DNA of 64,000 nt from Solenopsis invicta (GCF_016802725.1 NC_052665.1:25500501-25564500), one strand, 5' to 3'; numbered from the stretch's first letter, positions 33,448-45,171 are shown. Made by a program: numbers and translations. Notes: generated from the letters alone by a model not told the origin.

Positions 33448-34963
33448 TGTAACGCTGGTACTTTTCCGGTGTCGGTTACGGGATTTTAGGTTCAGGACGG
33501 GATGCTCGGATGTGCTCGCCGGATGTCCGGGTTCGTGTCGAAATGAGAACGCCGTATTTTGATAGTAAAAATGAAAGAGGTTAAATATATTTAGCGATAC
33601 TTGGGTACAAATGAAATTATACAGTTCCGATATCGTTATCGGATGATACTGAGCTCCTTGTACAACATTACGGCCCTTAATTGCGCGGTCGTCGGCCCGC
33701 GGGAAATCAAGAGAACGATCACGTGATATTCGAATAGCGTCGCGGCACTTAACTGCGCGGTCGTCGGCCCGCGTGAATTTAAGAGAACAGTCGCAACGTA
33801 TTTGCGCGGTACTTAATATCTAAACGGAAGGACTTGAACAATTCGGAAACGGACGGACGGTGACTAGGCGCTTTGCGCGCGGCAGTAGCAAACGGGGTTG
33901 CTCGGTTTTAAACATATATCTATATACATCGTTCGCGGCGGAACGTGCGATGTCGGAACGGATTCGCGGTTATCGCAGTGTAACGGCTCGGATGAGTCGT
34001 GTGATCTACGGACGGCTTCGGTCTACGCTTTAGGCGTACGGGATCCGTTTGTTAGAGTGGCCGCGCGGCGGTCCACTCTAATGCCGTGCTCGAGGCCTGA
34101 TTGGCCCGTGCGGTTGACCGGTTACGGTCTCGGTACTCGACGCCCTCGCGCTGTGCGCGGGCTGTCGACGGGGGCGGCCGGTTCGGCCTCATCTCGCGGG
34201 GGTAGCCCGGGAGGTACGGTGGCGGACACTGGAACGGTGTCGGCGCGGACGGTCCCCGAGAATTCCCGGGGACATTCGGAACGGTCTGGTCGGAGTGGCC
34301 GGACGACGAGAATGCCCGTCGTCCGGCTGTACGGAAGCGGAATTGCCGTGCGGGGAGAATACCCGCCGTACGGCGCAACGGATTCGGATCGGATGTAGCC
34401 GGACGTACGGGAATGCCCGTCGTCCGGCCGGACGGTCTGGATTGGCCGCGTGACGAGGATGCCCGTCACACGGCTGATCGGATTGGATGGCCTGCGCGAC
34501 GAGAATGCCCGTCGCGTGGCTGAGCGGATCGGATTGGCCGAGCATACCCGGCCTCGGGGACGACGGTTTTACCCGTCGCGGGAAGGCTGGAACGAGAATG
34601 CCCGTTCCCGAGGAGGTGCTCGAGAATCCCCGAGCTAGGAGGCGCCGAGTATGCCCAGCGCTGGAGAAGATCCGATGAGATCGGATGTTCGGACGGATCT
34701 GTTTCACGTTGCCCACTGCCGGCTTATATATCGTTCCGCGCGGCTGAACGGACCAATCAGCGCGCGCGGACGGGCCGGCTAGAGTGGGAACGCTTTCGGA
34801 ACGCGGCGTGTAGCGCGTCGGTCGCGCGCGGTAGCATGCGGTGGTCTTACGTAAGCCGATTGCGCGCGCGTGGGTCTTACGTAAGATACACGTGCTCGGC
34901 TGCGGTGCGTTCGACGGTTGGTCGGTCCGGAGTGGCGGCACGGTGGAGGGGCGTATTGTTACA
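33448..34963. mobile_element. GC-rich solo LTR, 1516 bp
   Basis: Begins TGTAAC, ends GTTACA and is flanked by 4-bp direct repeats AGAC (33444-33447 and 34964-34967). The flanks rejoin into the interspersed repeat known from 8035-8131, which proves the boundaries. Very GC- and CpG-rich against AT-rich surroundings. Holds a direct repeat (TGCGCGGTCGTCGGCCCGCG at about 33685 and 33757), a hairpin array, and a TATATA box at about 34725. No internal element region, so a solo LTR; its family is not identified. Confidence 0.75.
34251..34660. repeat. Tandem array of about ten hairpins with a conserved loop
   Basis: Units share a loop AGAATGCC (variants AGGATGCC, AGAATCCC) but have different, self-complementary stems: GGACGACG/CGTCGTCC (about 34300), CGTGACG/CGTCACACG (34447), GCGCGACG/CGTCGCGT (34493), GGAACG/CGTTCC (34589), GCTCG/CGAGC (34618), GTCCCCG/CGGGGAC (34252). 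Stem changes are compensated on both sides. Frames through this region give repeated GILV peptides and are not credible genes. Confidence 0.75.
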
Positions 34964-34967
34964 AGAC

Positions 34968-35600
34968 CGATTGAAAATAAGATCGGAATCCAGATAGATT
35001 TATTAAAACAGAATACATTAATGTAAACGTAATAAATGTTTAGTTTACAAAAAAGTATTTCTTGTATTTTTTTTGTTAAAAAGAATTAAATTTAAATTAA
35101 ACATTTAATTTATGTACAAGATTAAATAACAATACAAATTGTTATTTACATATAAAAATATAAAATTTTATGTGGACCAATGTTTCACACACACATTACG
35201 TTTGAAAAAAATGAGAGCGAGTATTCGTCTCGAGCTTACAACAAGCAAGTCCTAAAAGCGGGACTCGCATCCCGACGGGATGTGCGCTATCGGAACCCTC
35301 CCGTCCGCGGCGGTGGCACCTAGATATAACGCCTGTGGCCGCACTCAACTCACGAGAAAATCTCCCGCGGCGTGGCCGCCTAGCGGTGACGCCAGCACTC
35401 ACTTGTTAAATCCATTTCAATCCGATCTGATAGCCAAGTAAATAATTAATTTACTCCTGTTTATTTATTACATTACACACGCTCGCGCAAACACACAATC
35501 ACATACGCACACGCGCGCACACACACCCACACAAATCATTTTCGACATTTTATTTGGCTACAAGACAATAATCAATATATTAAATGTTTTTAACAAATAC
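34968..35600. other. No gene; small GC-rich patch
   Basis: AT-rich except 35200-35400, which is CpG-rich and unlike its surroundings. A CA-type microsatellite lies at 35465-35530. I recognise nothing in the GC-rich patch; it may be a fragment of another LTR element. Confidence 0.4.
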
Positions 35601-35994
35601 ACGACAAAAGCACAGCATCATTATCTTTTTTTTATTATCGTCACGTTGCTCTTATGTTGTTGAAAATGATTGATAAAGCAAAATGTTTTCCACGAATAGA
35701 AGTCATTTTGTTGGCAACAGAATAAGCAACAATTGCTCTCTGTTTGCTTTAAATCTGCTGACAAAGAATGTCTCAAATCTGCTCTCATGTTGTTGAATAT
35801 ATAGGATGCGTTACGTTTTCAGCAAATACACAGCAACTAGTCGAAAATTTATGCTCAGTTGCCTGATTTTGCAAAACATGCATGGCTATCAGGGTATTGG
35901 AAGATATAGGAGGAAGGAATAGAAATAGGTTAGGGCGGACAATGAGGCGGGAGAATCCAAGAGGACCGTTAATAAGGTAGGAAGGTAACGGAAT

Positions 35995-36308
35995 TGTTAG
36001 CTTTTAATTAAAATTAGTAGATTTGTATTCAATTCACCAAATTTATTGGAACAATTTTGACAGCGTTTTATAAAGCATGTTAACACAACAAAAGTCAATT
36101 ACGTAGTGAGGATTATAAAAGTTTAACAACAGAAATACGCATGCAAAAGAAAAAATTCGTTACTTAGCAATTAAATCTCTTAGCAACCAAATACATTAAG
36201 CTTACATCTTTTAATTACTCTACGTTCTTAGTAATTCTTCCTACTTCACATGCAATCTATACTAATAACTACTTTCAATCTAGATTTCAAATATGCAAAT
36301 ATTCTACA
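35995..36308 (-). repeat. Copia LTR, inverted
   Basis: On the minus strand it starts TGTAGAATATTTG, after a purine tract AAAGTGGGGGAA, and ends AAAAGCTAACA. It has an AATAAA near the 3' end. 314 bp. Confidence 0.75.
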
Positions 36309-36356
36309 TTCCCCCACTTTGAAATCAAGATTGCAAGGATTACTTTTTATTTTTAA

Positions 36357-36463
36357 TTAACTATACAATCCCATGCCTTCATTACAGAAATTAATTTTAC
36401 TACGCGTTACAGCCTTCGTAAGTGCATCCGCTAACATAGATTCAGAAGGTACATATTTCAAAT
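36357..36463 (-). pseudogene. pol: Copia pol C-terminal tail, inverted
   Basis: Minus-strand frame YVPSESMLADALTKAV then NFCNEGMGLYS and stop, the standard end of a Copia polyprotein. The forward pol lacks exactly this tail. Confidence 0.8.
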
Positions 36464-36490
36464 CTACTAATTTTAATTAAAAGCTAACAT

Positions 36491-36506
36491 TGGTTATGGG
36501 CCCAGT
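36491..36506 (+). promoter_or_regulatory. Copia primer binding site
   Basis: TGGTTATGGGCCCAGT follows 1 bp after the LTR end. Insect Copia elements prime from a fragment of initiator tRNA-Met and have this type of site. Confidence 0.7.
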
Positions 36507-36621
36507 AAGCGCCAGAAAATAAATTAGTGGATAACAGCGTGAAAAATAAGAAGTTTGTGTCAGTGCCAATCTGGATATTGGATATTCGTAAGAAGAGATT
36601 GAAAGAGATTAAGAGATCGAG

Positions 36622-37521
36622 ATGGCAGAATCACACGATGTTTCCATCGTCAAGCTAAAGGGAAGAGAAAACTATTCGACGTGGAAGATAGCAATAGAGA
36701 ATTTACTTCACTTAGATAGTCGGTGGAAAGCGGTTCTAGGAACGGAGACCAATGAAGATAAGATTATAAAAGCGAAAGCAAAGATAATTCTCAGTGTGGA
36801 AGAGTCAATTTATGTGCATATTTCGAAAGCATATACTGCGCAAGAAGCATGGAAAAATCTCCAAACAGCATTCGAGGATACTGAATTGACGAGAAAAGTG
36901 GGTTTCTTATGGAAAATAATTACAACGAAGTTAGAGACTTCTGGTTCAATGGACAAATATGTGTCGGAAATTATGTCAACGACTCAACAACTAACGTCAA
37001 TCGGATTTCAAATTAATGAAGAATGGCTTGGGACTGTCTTATTGGCCGGATTACCAGAAAGATACCAGCCTATGATAATGGCATTGGAGAGCTCCGGTAT
37101 TCAAATAAGTGGAGATTTAATAAAGACCAAACTTCTACAAGAAACAATTTGTCAGAAGTCAATAAATACAGACGGAGAATCAGCGTATTACACAAAACGT
37201 CATTTTCATAAAGCTAAACAGCGATTTAAACCAAAAAAATTTACATGTTGGTCCTCCGGTAAAACCAGACATGTAGCTAACAACTGTATGGAGAAGAAGA
37301 AGGAAGAAAAGAATGAAAAGAAGCCAGATGTTCGAGAGAAGAAGAAAGGAGAGATGAACTCCAATGTGGCGTTCCTGGCAACACTGGCAACAGCGACAGC
37401 TTTTCTTTCCGACCGAGGTTTAACAAGAAGAGGATCGTGGATCGTAGATTCAGCAGCATCAGTTCACATGTCACCCACGGAGGAGTTGTTCGAATCAATG
37501 ACATCTCTAATGCCGAGGTAG
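36622..37521 (+). pseudogene. gag: Copia gag and start of protease, decayed
   Basis: Starts MAESHDVSIVKLKGRENYST with the WK motif of UBN2-type Gag. The zinc knuckle is degenerate (CWSSGKTRHVANNC; the second Cys is Ser and a Gly is Arg). The protease motif is WIVDSAASVHMS, with Ala for the usual Gly after the catalytic DS. A frameshift near 37490 ends the frame at 37521. Confidence 0.85.
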
Positions 37522-37537
37522 TAGTAGCAGATGACGT

Positions 37538-38833
37538 TTGAGTGTCAAGGAAAAAGGTACGATAAATATAGCGGTAGATGTAAATGGGCGAACCAACATT
37601 ATATCGGTAAGTGACATCCTTTTTGTTTTTAGAGTAAACCTACTATCTGTTAGAAAAATCACAGAAAAGAATTTTATTGTAAAATTTAATAAAGATATGT
37701 GCGAAATAGTAGATAGATATAATAATGTAGTTGCGATTGCAAAAGCTAAAAATATTTATGAACTAGTACAACCGAAAGAATTAGTAGAATTAAAAGAATT
37801 TGCATATAAAAGTAGATTAGTTAATTCGAATAAGTGGCATAAAAGATTAGGACACTTAAATAGATTTAGTATGAAAATATTAAGAGATAAACATGCGCGC
37901 GGACTAGAATTTGAAGAACCGAGCGAACAAGAGTGTGAAGTTTGTGTTAGAGGAAAGCAAACTCGACAATCTTTTGCGACTAATAATCCAAGAGAATTTA
38001 AAGCGTCGAAACTGTTGCAAATTGTACACACAGATATTTGTGGCTCAATGGAGACTAACTCAATAGGTGGGGCTAAATATTTCATTATTTTTATAGATGA
38101 TTATTCAAGATATTTGAGTATTTATTTCTTAAATAATAAATCTGAAGCGTTAGATGCTTTTAAAATATATAAGAAATATGTAGAAAAGGAGACAGGCGAA
38201 CAAATATTATGTCAGATAACGGACGGGAGTTCATAAATCAAGATTTCGTGTCTTTTCTACAAGAAGAAGGAATACAACATCAATTAACAATACCTTATGC
38301 TCCACAACAGAACGGTCTAGCGGAAAGGAGTAATAGGTCTGTTGTTGAAAAAGGACGTTGTATGCTGATAGACGCGAATCTTCCAAAGGAATTTTGGGCC
38401 AAAGCATCTTCAACGGCAGTCTATTTATTAAATAGATCACCATCAAGAATTTTAAATAATCGGACCCCTTATGAATTATGGACGGGACAAAAACCGAATT
38501 TAGCACATCTGAGAACTTTTGGATGCAAGGCCCATACCAAAAGAAATGCGACAAAAATGGGACGAGAAATCTAAACCTTGTTTATTTTTAGGATACCTAC
38601 AGCATACGAAAGATTATCGTTTATGGGATAAAAAGAAAAGAAGAGTATTCAAAAGTAGAGATGTTATCTTTTATGAAGAAGACGATATAAATACAAACAA
38701 AAAGGCAGAAGAAAAAGGAACAGAGAAGAAAACAGAAATTTCTGAAAATGAAGTAATTGAAGAAAAAGAGAAAATACAAGAAGAAAAAGAAAAAAAAAGA
38801 TTATGCTACCAGTATGTAATAACTTCGAGTTAG
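37538..38833 (+). pseudogene. pol: Copia integrase region, frameshifted
   Basis: Zinc-binding KWHKRLGHLN ... CEVCVRGKQ, first Asp at VHTDICGSM, then a frameshift near 38215 exactly at the second Asp region (SDNGREF), followed by PYAPQQNGLAERSNR and the FGCKAH and FLGYL motifs. A further shift lies near 38560. The Lys/Glu-rich linker ends at 38833. Confidence 0.88.
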
Positions 38834-39194
38834 ATGAAGATATAATTTCAGTGGGGGTACAGTTAATAGAAAATGTAGAAGAATAAAACAATAATATAGA
38901 TAACATTGATAATGCTGATAATAATTCAGAAAATAATGATAAAACTGATGAAGTAAGTGACAATGAAGTTTCAACTTTAAATAATAATCAAATACTTAAT
39001 GATACCATAAAAGAGAATTTAGAAAATGAAGTGTACAAATTCGGCGAAGTGGACGAATAAGAAAACCAAAAGGATGGTTGGATTATATCACTTTCAATAT
39101 GACAATGGAAGAATCAGCAGAACCAGTGAATGTACAAGAAGCTTTGGAGGACAAAAATTAGAATAATGCAATAAAAGAAGAATATGATGCCTTA

Positions 39195-40463
39195 TTGAAA
39201 AATAAAACTTGGATATTATGTACTCCGCTGAAAGATAAGAAAATTCTTAAAACAAAATGGGTTTTCAAAATAAAACAAGACTCTGAAGATAAGGTGGAAA
39301 GATATAGAGCAAAACTTGTTGTTAAAGGCTATGAACAAAAAGCAGGTATTGACTATAATGATGCATTTTGTCCAGTTGTTAGATTTACTACATTAAGATG
39401 TTTATTTACAGTGGCAGCAAAATATGGCTATAATATAGAACATTTGGACGTGATAACAGCCTTCTTAAATGGAGAATTAGGAGAAGAGATATACATGCAA
39501 CAACCAGAAGGTTTTATTCAAAGGGGAGAAGAAGAGAAAGTTTGTAAGCTAAAGAAGGCATTATATGGTTTGAAGCAAGGAGCAAATACATGGAATAAAA
39601 AATTAGACAAGGAACTAAAAGAATTAAAGTTTGAACGTTCAGATATAGATCTAAGCCTCTATATAAGAAAAGATAACAATAATTTAACATATTTAGCTGT
39701 CTATGTTGATGACTTATTATTGTTTACTAATGATAATAAACTTAAAAAGCAAATTATTGAAAAATTAGAAGAAAAGTTCAAGATGAGAAACTTGGGAGCA
39801 GTCTCAAGAGTACTAGGAATTAATGTTCGTCATGATAAAGAAACAGAAAGAATTTATTTAGATCAAAAAGATTACATAGAAAAAATATTGTGACGCTTCA
39901 ATATGGAAGATTGTAACACAGCGAGGACACCTCTTGATATCAATCAAGAACTCACAAAAGAAATATCACCCAAAAATTCTTCTGAGAAGAAAAATATGAA
40001 AAATATGAAAAATATTCCATATAGAGAAGCAATAGGAAGCTTAATTTACCTTTATCAAGCTACACGTCCAGATTTAGGGAGCACGATAACAACCTTAGGA
40101 TCTTTTGTTGAAAATCCTGGTAAAGCACATTGGTCAGCAATAAAACGAGTTTTAAGATACTTAAAGGGTACATTGAATTTACAATTACAGTTTGACGGTT
40201 TAAGTTTAATGACATTACATGGTTTTTGTGATGCGAATTGGGCAGGAGACAAAGAAACAAGGCGTTCGATAAGTTATGTTTTTCTTTTGGAAAATAATAC
40301 TATTTCATGGTGTTCAAAGAGGCAACAGTCGGTTTCTTTGTCTACTACCGAATCAGAATATATGGCAATTACTTTAGCTACTCAAGAGTTAATTTGGTTA
40401 AAAATGTTAATAAAAGAAATTAATTTTGAGAGCGTTAACCATAGACATTTATATATTTACTAG
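39195..40463 (+). pseudogene. pol: Copia RT and RNase H, broken
   Basis: RT motifs are intact: KTKWVFKIK, YRAKLVVKGYEQ, EHLDVITAFLNGEL, LKKALYGLKQ and YVDDLLLF. A stop at 39891-39893 splits RT from RNase H (YREAIGSLIYL, FCDANWAGD, SLSTTESEY). At 40440 a MITE interrupts RNase H, which resumes at 40768 (EPIKLYSDNQSAIKL) and is truncated at 40841. Confidence 0.9.
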
Positions 40464-40759
40464 ACTGTTGACTTCCTTATTTACCGAGCCTAAAAGATGG
40501 CAACAAAATCTATGTATTACATAACCTGACGTAAGCAGTAAAAAACAAAATAAAAATGTTTGTGTGTGTGTGTATGTGTGTGTATTTCTGTTTTGTTTTT
40601 CTAATACTTATAAATTCTTTATATCAATCATATGGATGGATATTTTATATGTATGCATACCGCTTGCTTAGTACGCATGCGCCATGAGTTTTATACATAC
40701 TTTTTGTGGCCATGTATTTCAGGCAAGTCAACAGTCTAGTAAATATATAAATGTCTATG
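40440..40759. repeat. 320-bp MITE with 8-bp target duplication
   Basis: Ends CATAGACATTTATATATTTA and complement (about 38 bp), flanked by exact GCGTTAAC at 40432-40439 and 40760-40767. The RNase H frame is in register on both sides. The 8-bp duplication and CA start fit P- or hAT-type elements. Confidence 0.88.
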
Positions 40760-40856
40760 GCGTTAACGAACCAATTAAGCTTTATTCAGACAATCAAAGC
40801 GCAATAAAACTGCTACATTCAGACAATTTTCATGCTAGAACAAAGCTAACAGGAAT

Positions 40857-41600
40857 GAAACGAGGAAAGTAAGGAAAATAAAAAGGGTGACGGTGTGCCA
40901 ATAGAAAGAGTGTTAGGAGAAATGTTAAAAGAATAAGACGGTAAAAACAAGGGAAAAAACAGCTATAGAAAAGATAATAAGACAGATAATGCAAGGAATC
41001 TGATTTATGGAGAATAGTTTATGTAAAACGGAGGATATATTATAAATGAGAGAATGAATGAATGGAAGGAGATTGGAAGGAATGTATAGAGATACGGAGA
41101 CGGTGAGAAGAGTGACAGTATAGAAAAGAAGTAGCGAAGGAAAATGTATATAAAAATGTAAAATAAGAAGAGAAACAGGTATAGATATAGGTATCGATAT
41201 AGATTGTGAAAGTAAACGTAAAAGAAATAAAAAATGTAAAGGTATAAATGAATGTATAAATAATTGTTAATTAAGGATCTTGGGCGGCTTGGAATATGAA
41301 AAAGAAGACAGAGAAAACTCAGATTATCGGCCGTTGGAGATTAAAGTTATAAAGCATAAAGGATGGAGGAAGAGATATAGGAGACAAATAAGAAAAAAAA
41401 GGAAATAGAATAAATATATAAGACAAGGAGGCGACAGAGGTGTATAGGCAGAAAGGAAAGAAGAACCAGAATTTAAGTAAGAATTGGAAGAAAGGGAGGC
41501 TGTTAGATTGTTAAAGAATAAGGAACAAAATGAGACAGCAAAATATTTTTGTATAAAAGATACAAGAATAATATAAATATTATGAGTATATTATATGAAA
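40857..41600. other. Purine-rich sequence, no gene called
   Basis: Strongly A/G-biased plus strand with short interrupted frames. It is continuous with 35897-35994 once the Copia is removed. Possibly a decayed non-LTR retrotransposon, but no RT or endonuclease motif is visible. Confidence 0.45.
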
Positions 41601-41603
41601 AAT

Positions 41604-41605
<2 letters not shown>

Positions 41606-41662
<57 letters not shown>

Positions 41663-41782
41663 ATATATATATATGTGTAAAATTGTATGCAATAAATAGC
41701 TATTATTGTGTGTGTGTGTGTGTGTGTGCGTGTGCGTGTGCGTGTGCGTGTGCGGTGTGTGTGTGTGTGTGTGTGTGTGTAT
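41606..41782 (+). repeat. Compound microsatellite (AT)n and (TG)n
   Basis: An AT run to about 41650, ATGTAT variants, then TG with CGTGTG variants at about 41708-41782. Frames here encode Thr/His or Tyr/Ile runs and are artefacts. Confidence 0.95.
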
Positions 41783-41842
41783 AAACACATTTATTATTAT
41801 TTGTGACGTGTATAAGTGACATTAAATAAGACATCCTATAGG

Positions 41843-42096
41843 AAAGCCTTTTTGAGATAATTTCAGTAGTTACCGATAAGGCAACAATATTTTAGTAATA
41901 TAATTTTCAGTTAATTTTGAAACGAAAATTATTGGACACAATCACCAATATATTTACTACCATTTCAGTGGTGAAAAAACAGTAATAATATATTTTGATT
42001 ATTATGACTAATTCTTTTTTAAATTAATTGGAAATCATTATTAAAATATTGTTGTCTTATCAGTAACTACTAAAATTATTTTAAAAAGTCTCTTTT
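41843..42096. repeat. About 254-bp palindromic MITE
   Basis: AAAGCCTTTTTGAGATAATT with CAGTAGTTACCGATAAGGCA at the left pairs with its inverted counterpart at 42040-42096. Non-coding. Confidence 0.7.
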
Positions 42097-42759
42097 ATTT
42101 AGGCAGTAATATTTTGGCAGTAATATATTTTGGCAGTGGTACGAAATAATTATTGACTTCTATGTAATTGCCAATAATATTTTGTGTAATATTCTGTAAC
42201 ATTTCCTGTGATATTCAGTAATATTTTTTGTAATATCCAATAATATTCCTATGTAATTATCAGTAATATCTATGTGTAATCGGCAATAGTTCTTTTTTGT
42301 AAGGGCCAACATCAACTGTGCGCATTATTGCGTATAATCGACAAAAATAAATATCACACAGCAAAAAATAAACACGAAATGTTTCAAATACATTTAACTG
42401 GACACGATACATTCCAAGTTTTCAAAAAAAAATCTTTTTATCTTACTTAAATTTCGAAGAAATGCTGATTATCAGAAATTACTTTAACTGTTGCAAAACA
42501 CATTTTTCACCACTACGATTTCAATATGACGCCGTTGCCAACAAAACTTTTTAGCAACATCGTTACATTAAGACGTGTTTATAGTATTTAAAGTAAATTT
42601 TTAATATGTACCTATAAAAAGATATTTCCAATTATCGAATTACCCTGTCTAACAATTTGCCTCGGTCTCCCCTATTTTGACAGCTGATATAGCAAGGCTT
42701 GCTTGTGAAAAAGTGCAATTGATTCTATGCAGTAGTTTTTGTTTGTTGCCCTATCAAAT
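42097..42759. other. No gene; TAATATT-rich stretch
   Basis: 42110-42290 has many short CAGTAATAT- and GTAATATTC-like repeats. The rest is AT-rich. The region from about 42660 is probably the 5' part of the following mariner. Confidence 0.45.
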
Positions 42760-43772
42760 ATGGAAAGTACAAAGCAGCATTTTCGGCATATTTTACTTTT
42801 CTACTATCAAAAAGATAAAAATGCTGTTCAAGTAAGAAAAAAATTATGATGTGTACGAAGAAGATGTATTGACAGAACGCCAGTGCCAAAACTGGTTTGC
42901 AAAATTTTGATCCAGCAATTATGATGTTGAAGATGCACCACGTTCTAGAAGGCCAGTTGAAGCTTATAAAGACATAATAAAGGTATTAATTAATGCAAAC
43001 CGACAAATAACAACTCGTGAGATCGCTGAAAGGTTAAGTTTACCGTTTCACCCAAATTCGACCGTTCATGATCATTTGAAACGCCTAGGTTTAATCTCAA
43101 AGCTCGACATATGGGTTCCTCATGTTTTTACGGAAAGAAATCTGTAGCGTCGCGTTGACGTCTCTGATTTACTTCTTAAACGTCAAGAAAATAATCCGTT
43201 TTTGAAGCGCATCATCACTGAGGACGAGAAATGAGTTGTCTACAACAATGTTAAACGCAAGAGATCATGGAGTAAAAAAAACCGGTTCAAAGCACTTCAA
43301 AAGCCAATATTCATCAAAAAAGGTCTGGACAAATTGAATGATTCACTTAAACAGAAAAGGCCAGAGTTGATTAATAGAAAAGGTGCAGTGTTCCACGAAG
43401 ATAATGCAAAATCTTACACAAGTTTGATAACTCGTCAAAAGCTTTTACAGCTTGGATAGGATATACTGTCACACCCACCATATTCTCCAGATCTGGCACC
43501 TTCTAATTATTATTTATTCCGATCTCTACAAAATTTTTTAGACGGTAAAACCTTTACTTCAAATGAGAAAGTCAAAAATCATGTTAGATCAATTTTTTGC
43601 CAGCAAAGAACAAAAATTTTATGAGCATGGAATCATGCTACTGTCAGAAAAATGCCAAAAGGTATTGGACCAGAATAGACAATATATAATTCAATAAAAT
43701 ATTTATTCACTATAAGAAAATCGTCTTTCATTTTCATAAAAAAAAAACAAAATTACTTTCCAAACAACCTAA
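42760..43772 (+). pseudogene. Degraded mariner transposase
   Basis: Starts MESTKQHFRHILLFYY, then fragments in several frames: NWFAKF, NANRQITTREIAERL, FHEDNAKSYTSL, PPYSPDLAPSNYYLF. At least five stops and a frameshift near 42840. A terminal repeat is seen on the right only (AAAATTACTTTCCAAACAAC near 43750); a related end fragment lies at 9899-9933. Confidence 0.8.
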
Positions 43773-43883
43773 TAGTTCGGTACGTGTCCAAAAGATGGCT
43801 GGCTGTTGTGAATATGTCATAGTGACAGTTGATTCCATTGGTTTCAGAGAGGTTAGACATCTGTCAATAATATTCATATCGCT

Positions 43884-44280
43884 TTGAGTTTTCATACAAA
43901 ATCTCTGTTTTTTACTGTGTTGAACTTGTCAACTTTTGTTTTAACTAAGCAGCATTTGCGGGAGGTTTTAGTTTTCTGCTTTAATTGGAAGAAAAGTGTA
44001 GCTGAAACGCTGGTAGAAGTCTATGATGACAATGCTCCAACTGATAAATCATGTAGGGAATGGTTTCAACGTTTCAAGAACGGTGATTTCAGCATTGAAG
44101 ACAAGTCTCACTCTGGACAGCCAAAAAATTCGAAGACAAAGAATTGGAGGTATTACTCGATGAAGATCCGTGTCAAACGCAAGAGGAGCTTGCAGAATAA
44201 TTGAAAGTTACGCAACAAGTAGGTTCCGTACGATTGAAATCCATGGGAATTAGGAATGGACTAATTTGTACCCCTAATAA
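43884..44280 (+). pseudogene. Mariner N-terminal fragment, another family
   Basis: Shows the mariner N-terminal domain: REVLVFCFNWKKSVAE, DKSCREWFQRFKNGDF, DKSHSGQP. A frameshift follows near 44135 and the rest is lost at about 44280. Confidence 0.75.
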
Positions 44281-45054
44281 TAATTAATAAATTCTTTTAA
44301 AATTTTTGTTTAAATCATTACACAACTCTTATACAAAATAACTTTAATAATTTAAATTAAAACCAGGAAACAATGAGCTCAAGAGCCACGCAGGATGTCA
44401 GACGCAAATAAATAAATCAGCTTAAATCTAATGTCAAGCAAACATTTCGACCTTTAATGATGGTCTTCTTCAATACAGATTTACAAATCTATAACACAAC
44501 AAATTAATCGCACTTATTAAGATATAAATTTATTGAAATAAACAAATAAAGATCAAAAATAAAAAATAAAAACAAGTTACCGAATAAATAGAGATTGTGT
44601 AAAACCGCGATGTACATCTTTCAACGTCTTAACATAATAATTTTGTCTCATTACATGAAAAAGACGAAAATTTTTCTACCGACTTAAGGTAAGGGATCGT
44701 AAAAAATCTTCTCACACGTTTATCCCAACGCAAGTGTCATCTTTATAAAAAAGGTGTTTGAGTCTGAAAGGACCCCGCACTAATTATATAGGAAATTGGA
44801 TTTCGGTGAAATCGCGTAATTTTTTAATATGTTGTGGCTTATAACCTACTGAACAAAAAATGTAATGGACACAAAGCTAAATAATGGACAGTTTTTGAGC
44901 TACAGCCAGTCAAATATGAAAAATTATGGTCTGCGCGAGTACTATATCCCTACTCTTGGCATAACCCAGGACCAACGAACATGGACGTAGTAGGGGGCTG
45001 GTCCCATATGTGTGTGTGTGTGTGTGTCTGTGTGTGTGTGTGTGTGTGCGTGAG

Positions 45055-45090
<36 letters not shown>

Positions 45091-45103
45091 TGTGTGTGTG
45101 TGT

Positions 45104-45168
45104 CAGCAGAGATAAGGACCCCACGGTTCGTCACTCCCGTAGTATTTAATGACTCCAAATTCTCTCTG

Positions 45169-45171
<3 letters not shown>
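45104..45171. repeat. 68-bp hairpin module, copy 3
   Basis: CAGCAGAGATAAGGACCCCA start, TCTCTGTTG end, with TG repeats on both sides. About 90% like the copies in the Tc1 palindrome. Confidence 0.75.

Larger units (their letters stand above)
33018..35894. mobile_element. TA-flanked element with CCCTGATAGCCAT ends
   Basis: Exactly inverted 13-bp ends next to TA at 33016-33017 and 35895-35896. Subterminal motifs such as CAACATGAGAGCA and TTTGCTGT recur in inverted orientation near both ends (about 33200-33280 and 35640-35830). No transposase is seen; the middle is filled by a solo LTR and a GC-rich patch. Superfamily unknown. Confidence 0.7.
35995..40851 (+). mobile_element. Ty1/Copia retrotransposon, rearranged (inverted 3' end at the left)
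   Basis: Flanked by 5-bp direct repeats GGAAT (35990-35994 and 40852-40856), so it inserted as one unit. Left to right: a complete LTR in reverse (35995-36308), purine tract and the end of pol in reverse (to about 36460), then the last 31 bp of an LTR, a primer site, gag and pol in forward orientation, and at the far right only the last 10 bp of an LTR (AAAGCTAACA) fused to a truncated RNase H. Both genomic ends are therefore the same LTR end. Confidence 0.8.

Noticed and set aside
34251..34660. Hairpin array considered as a CRISPR-like array
   Set aside because: The constant part is only the loop, the variable parts are self-complementary stems rather than spacers, and the context is an animal LTR.
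34189..34941. 250-codon minus-strand ORF with repeated GILV peptides
   Set aside because: It lies in the GC-rich solo LTR where few stops are expected; the repeats come from the hairpin array and are open in other frames too.
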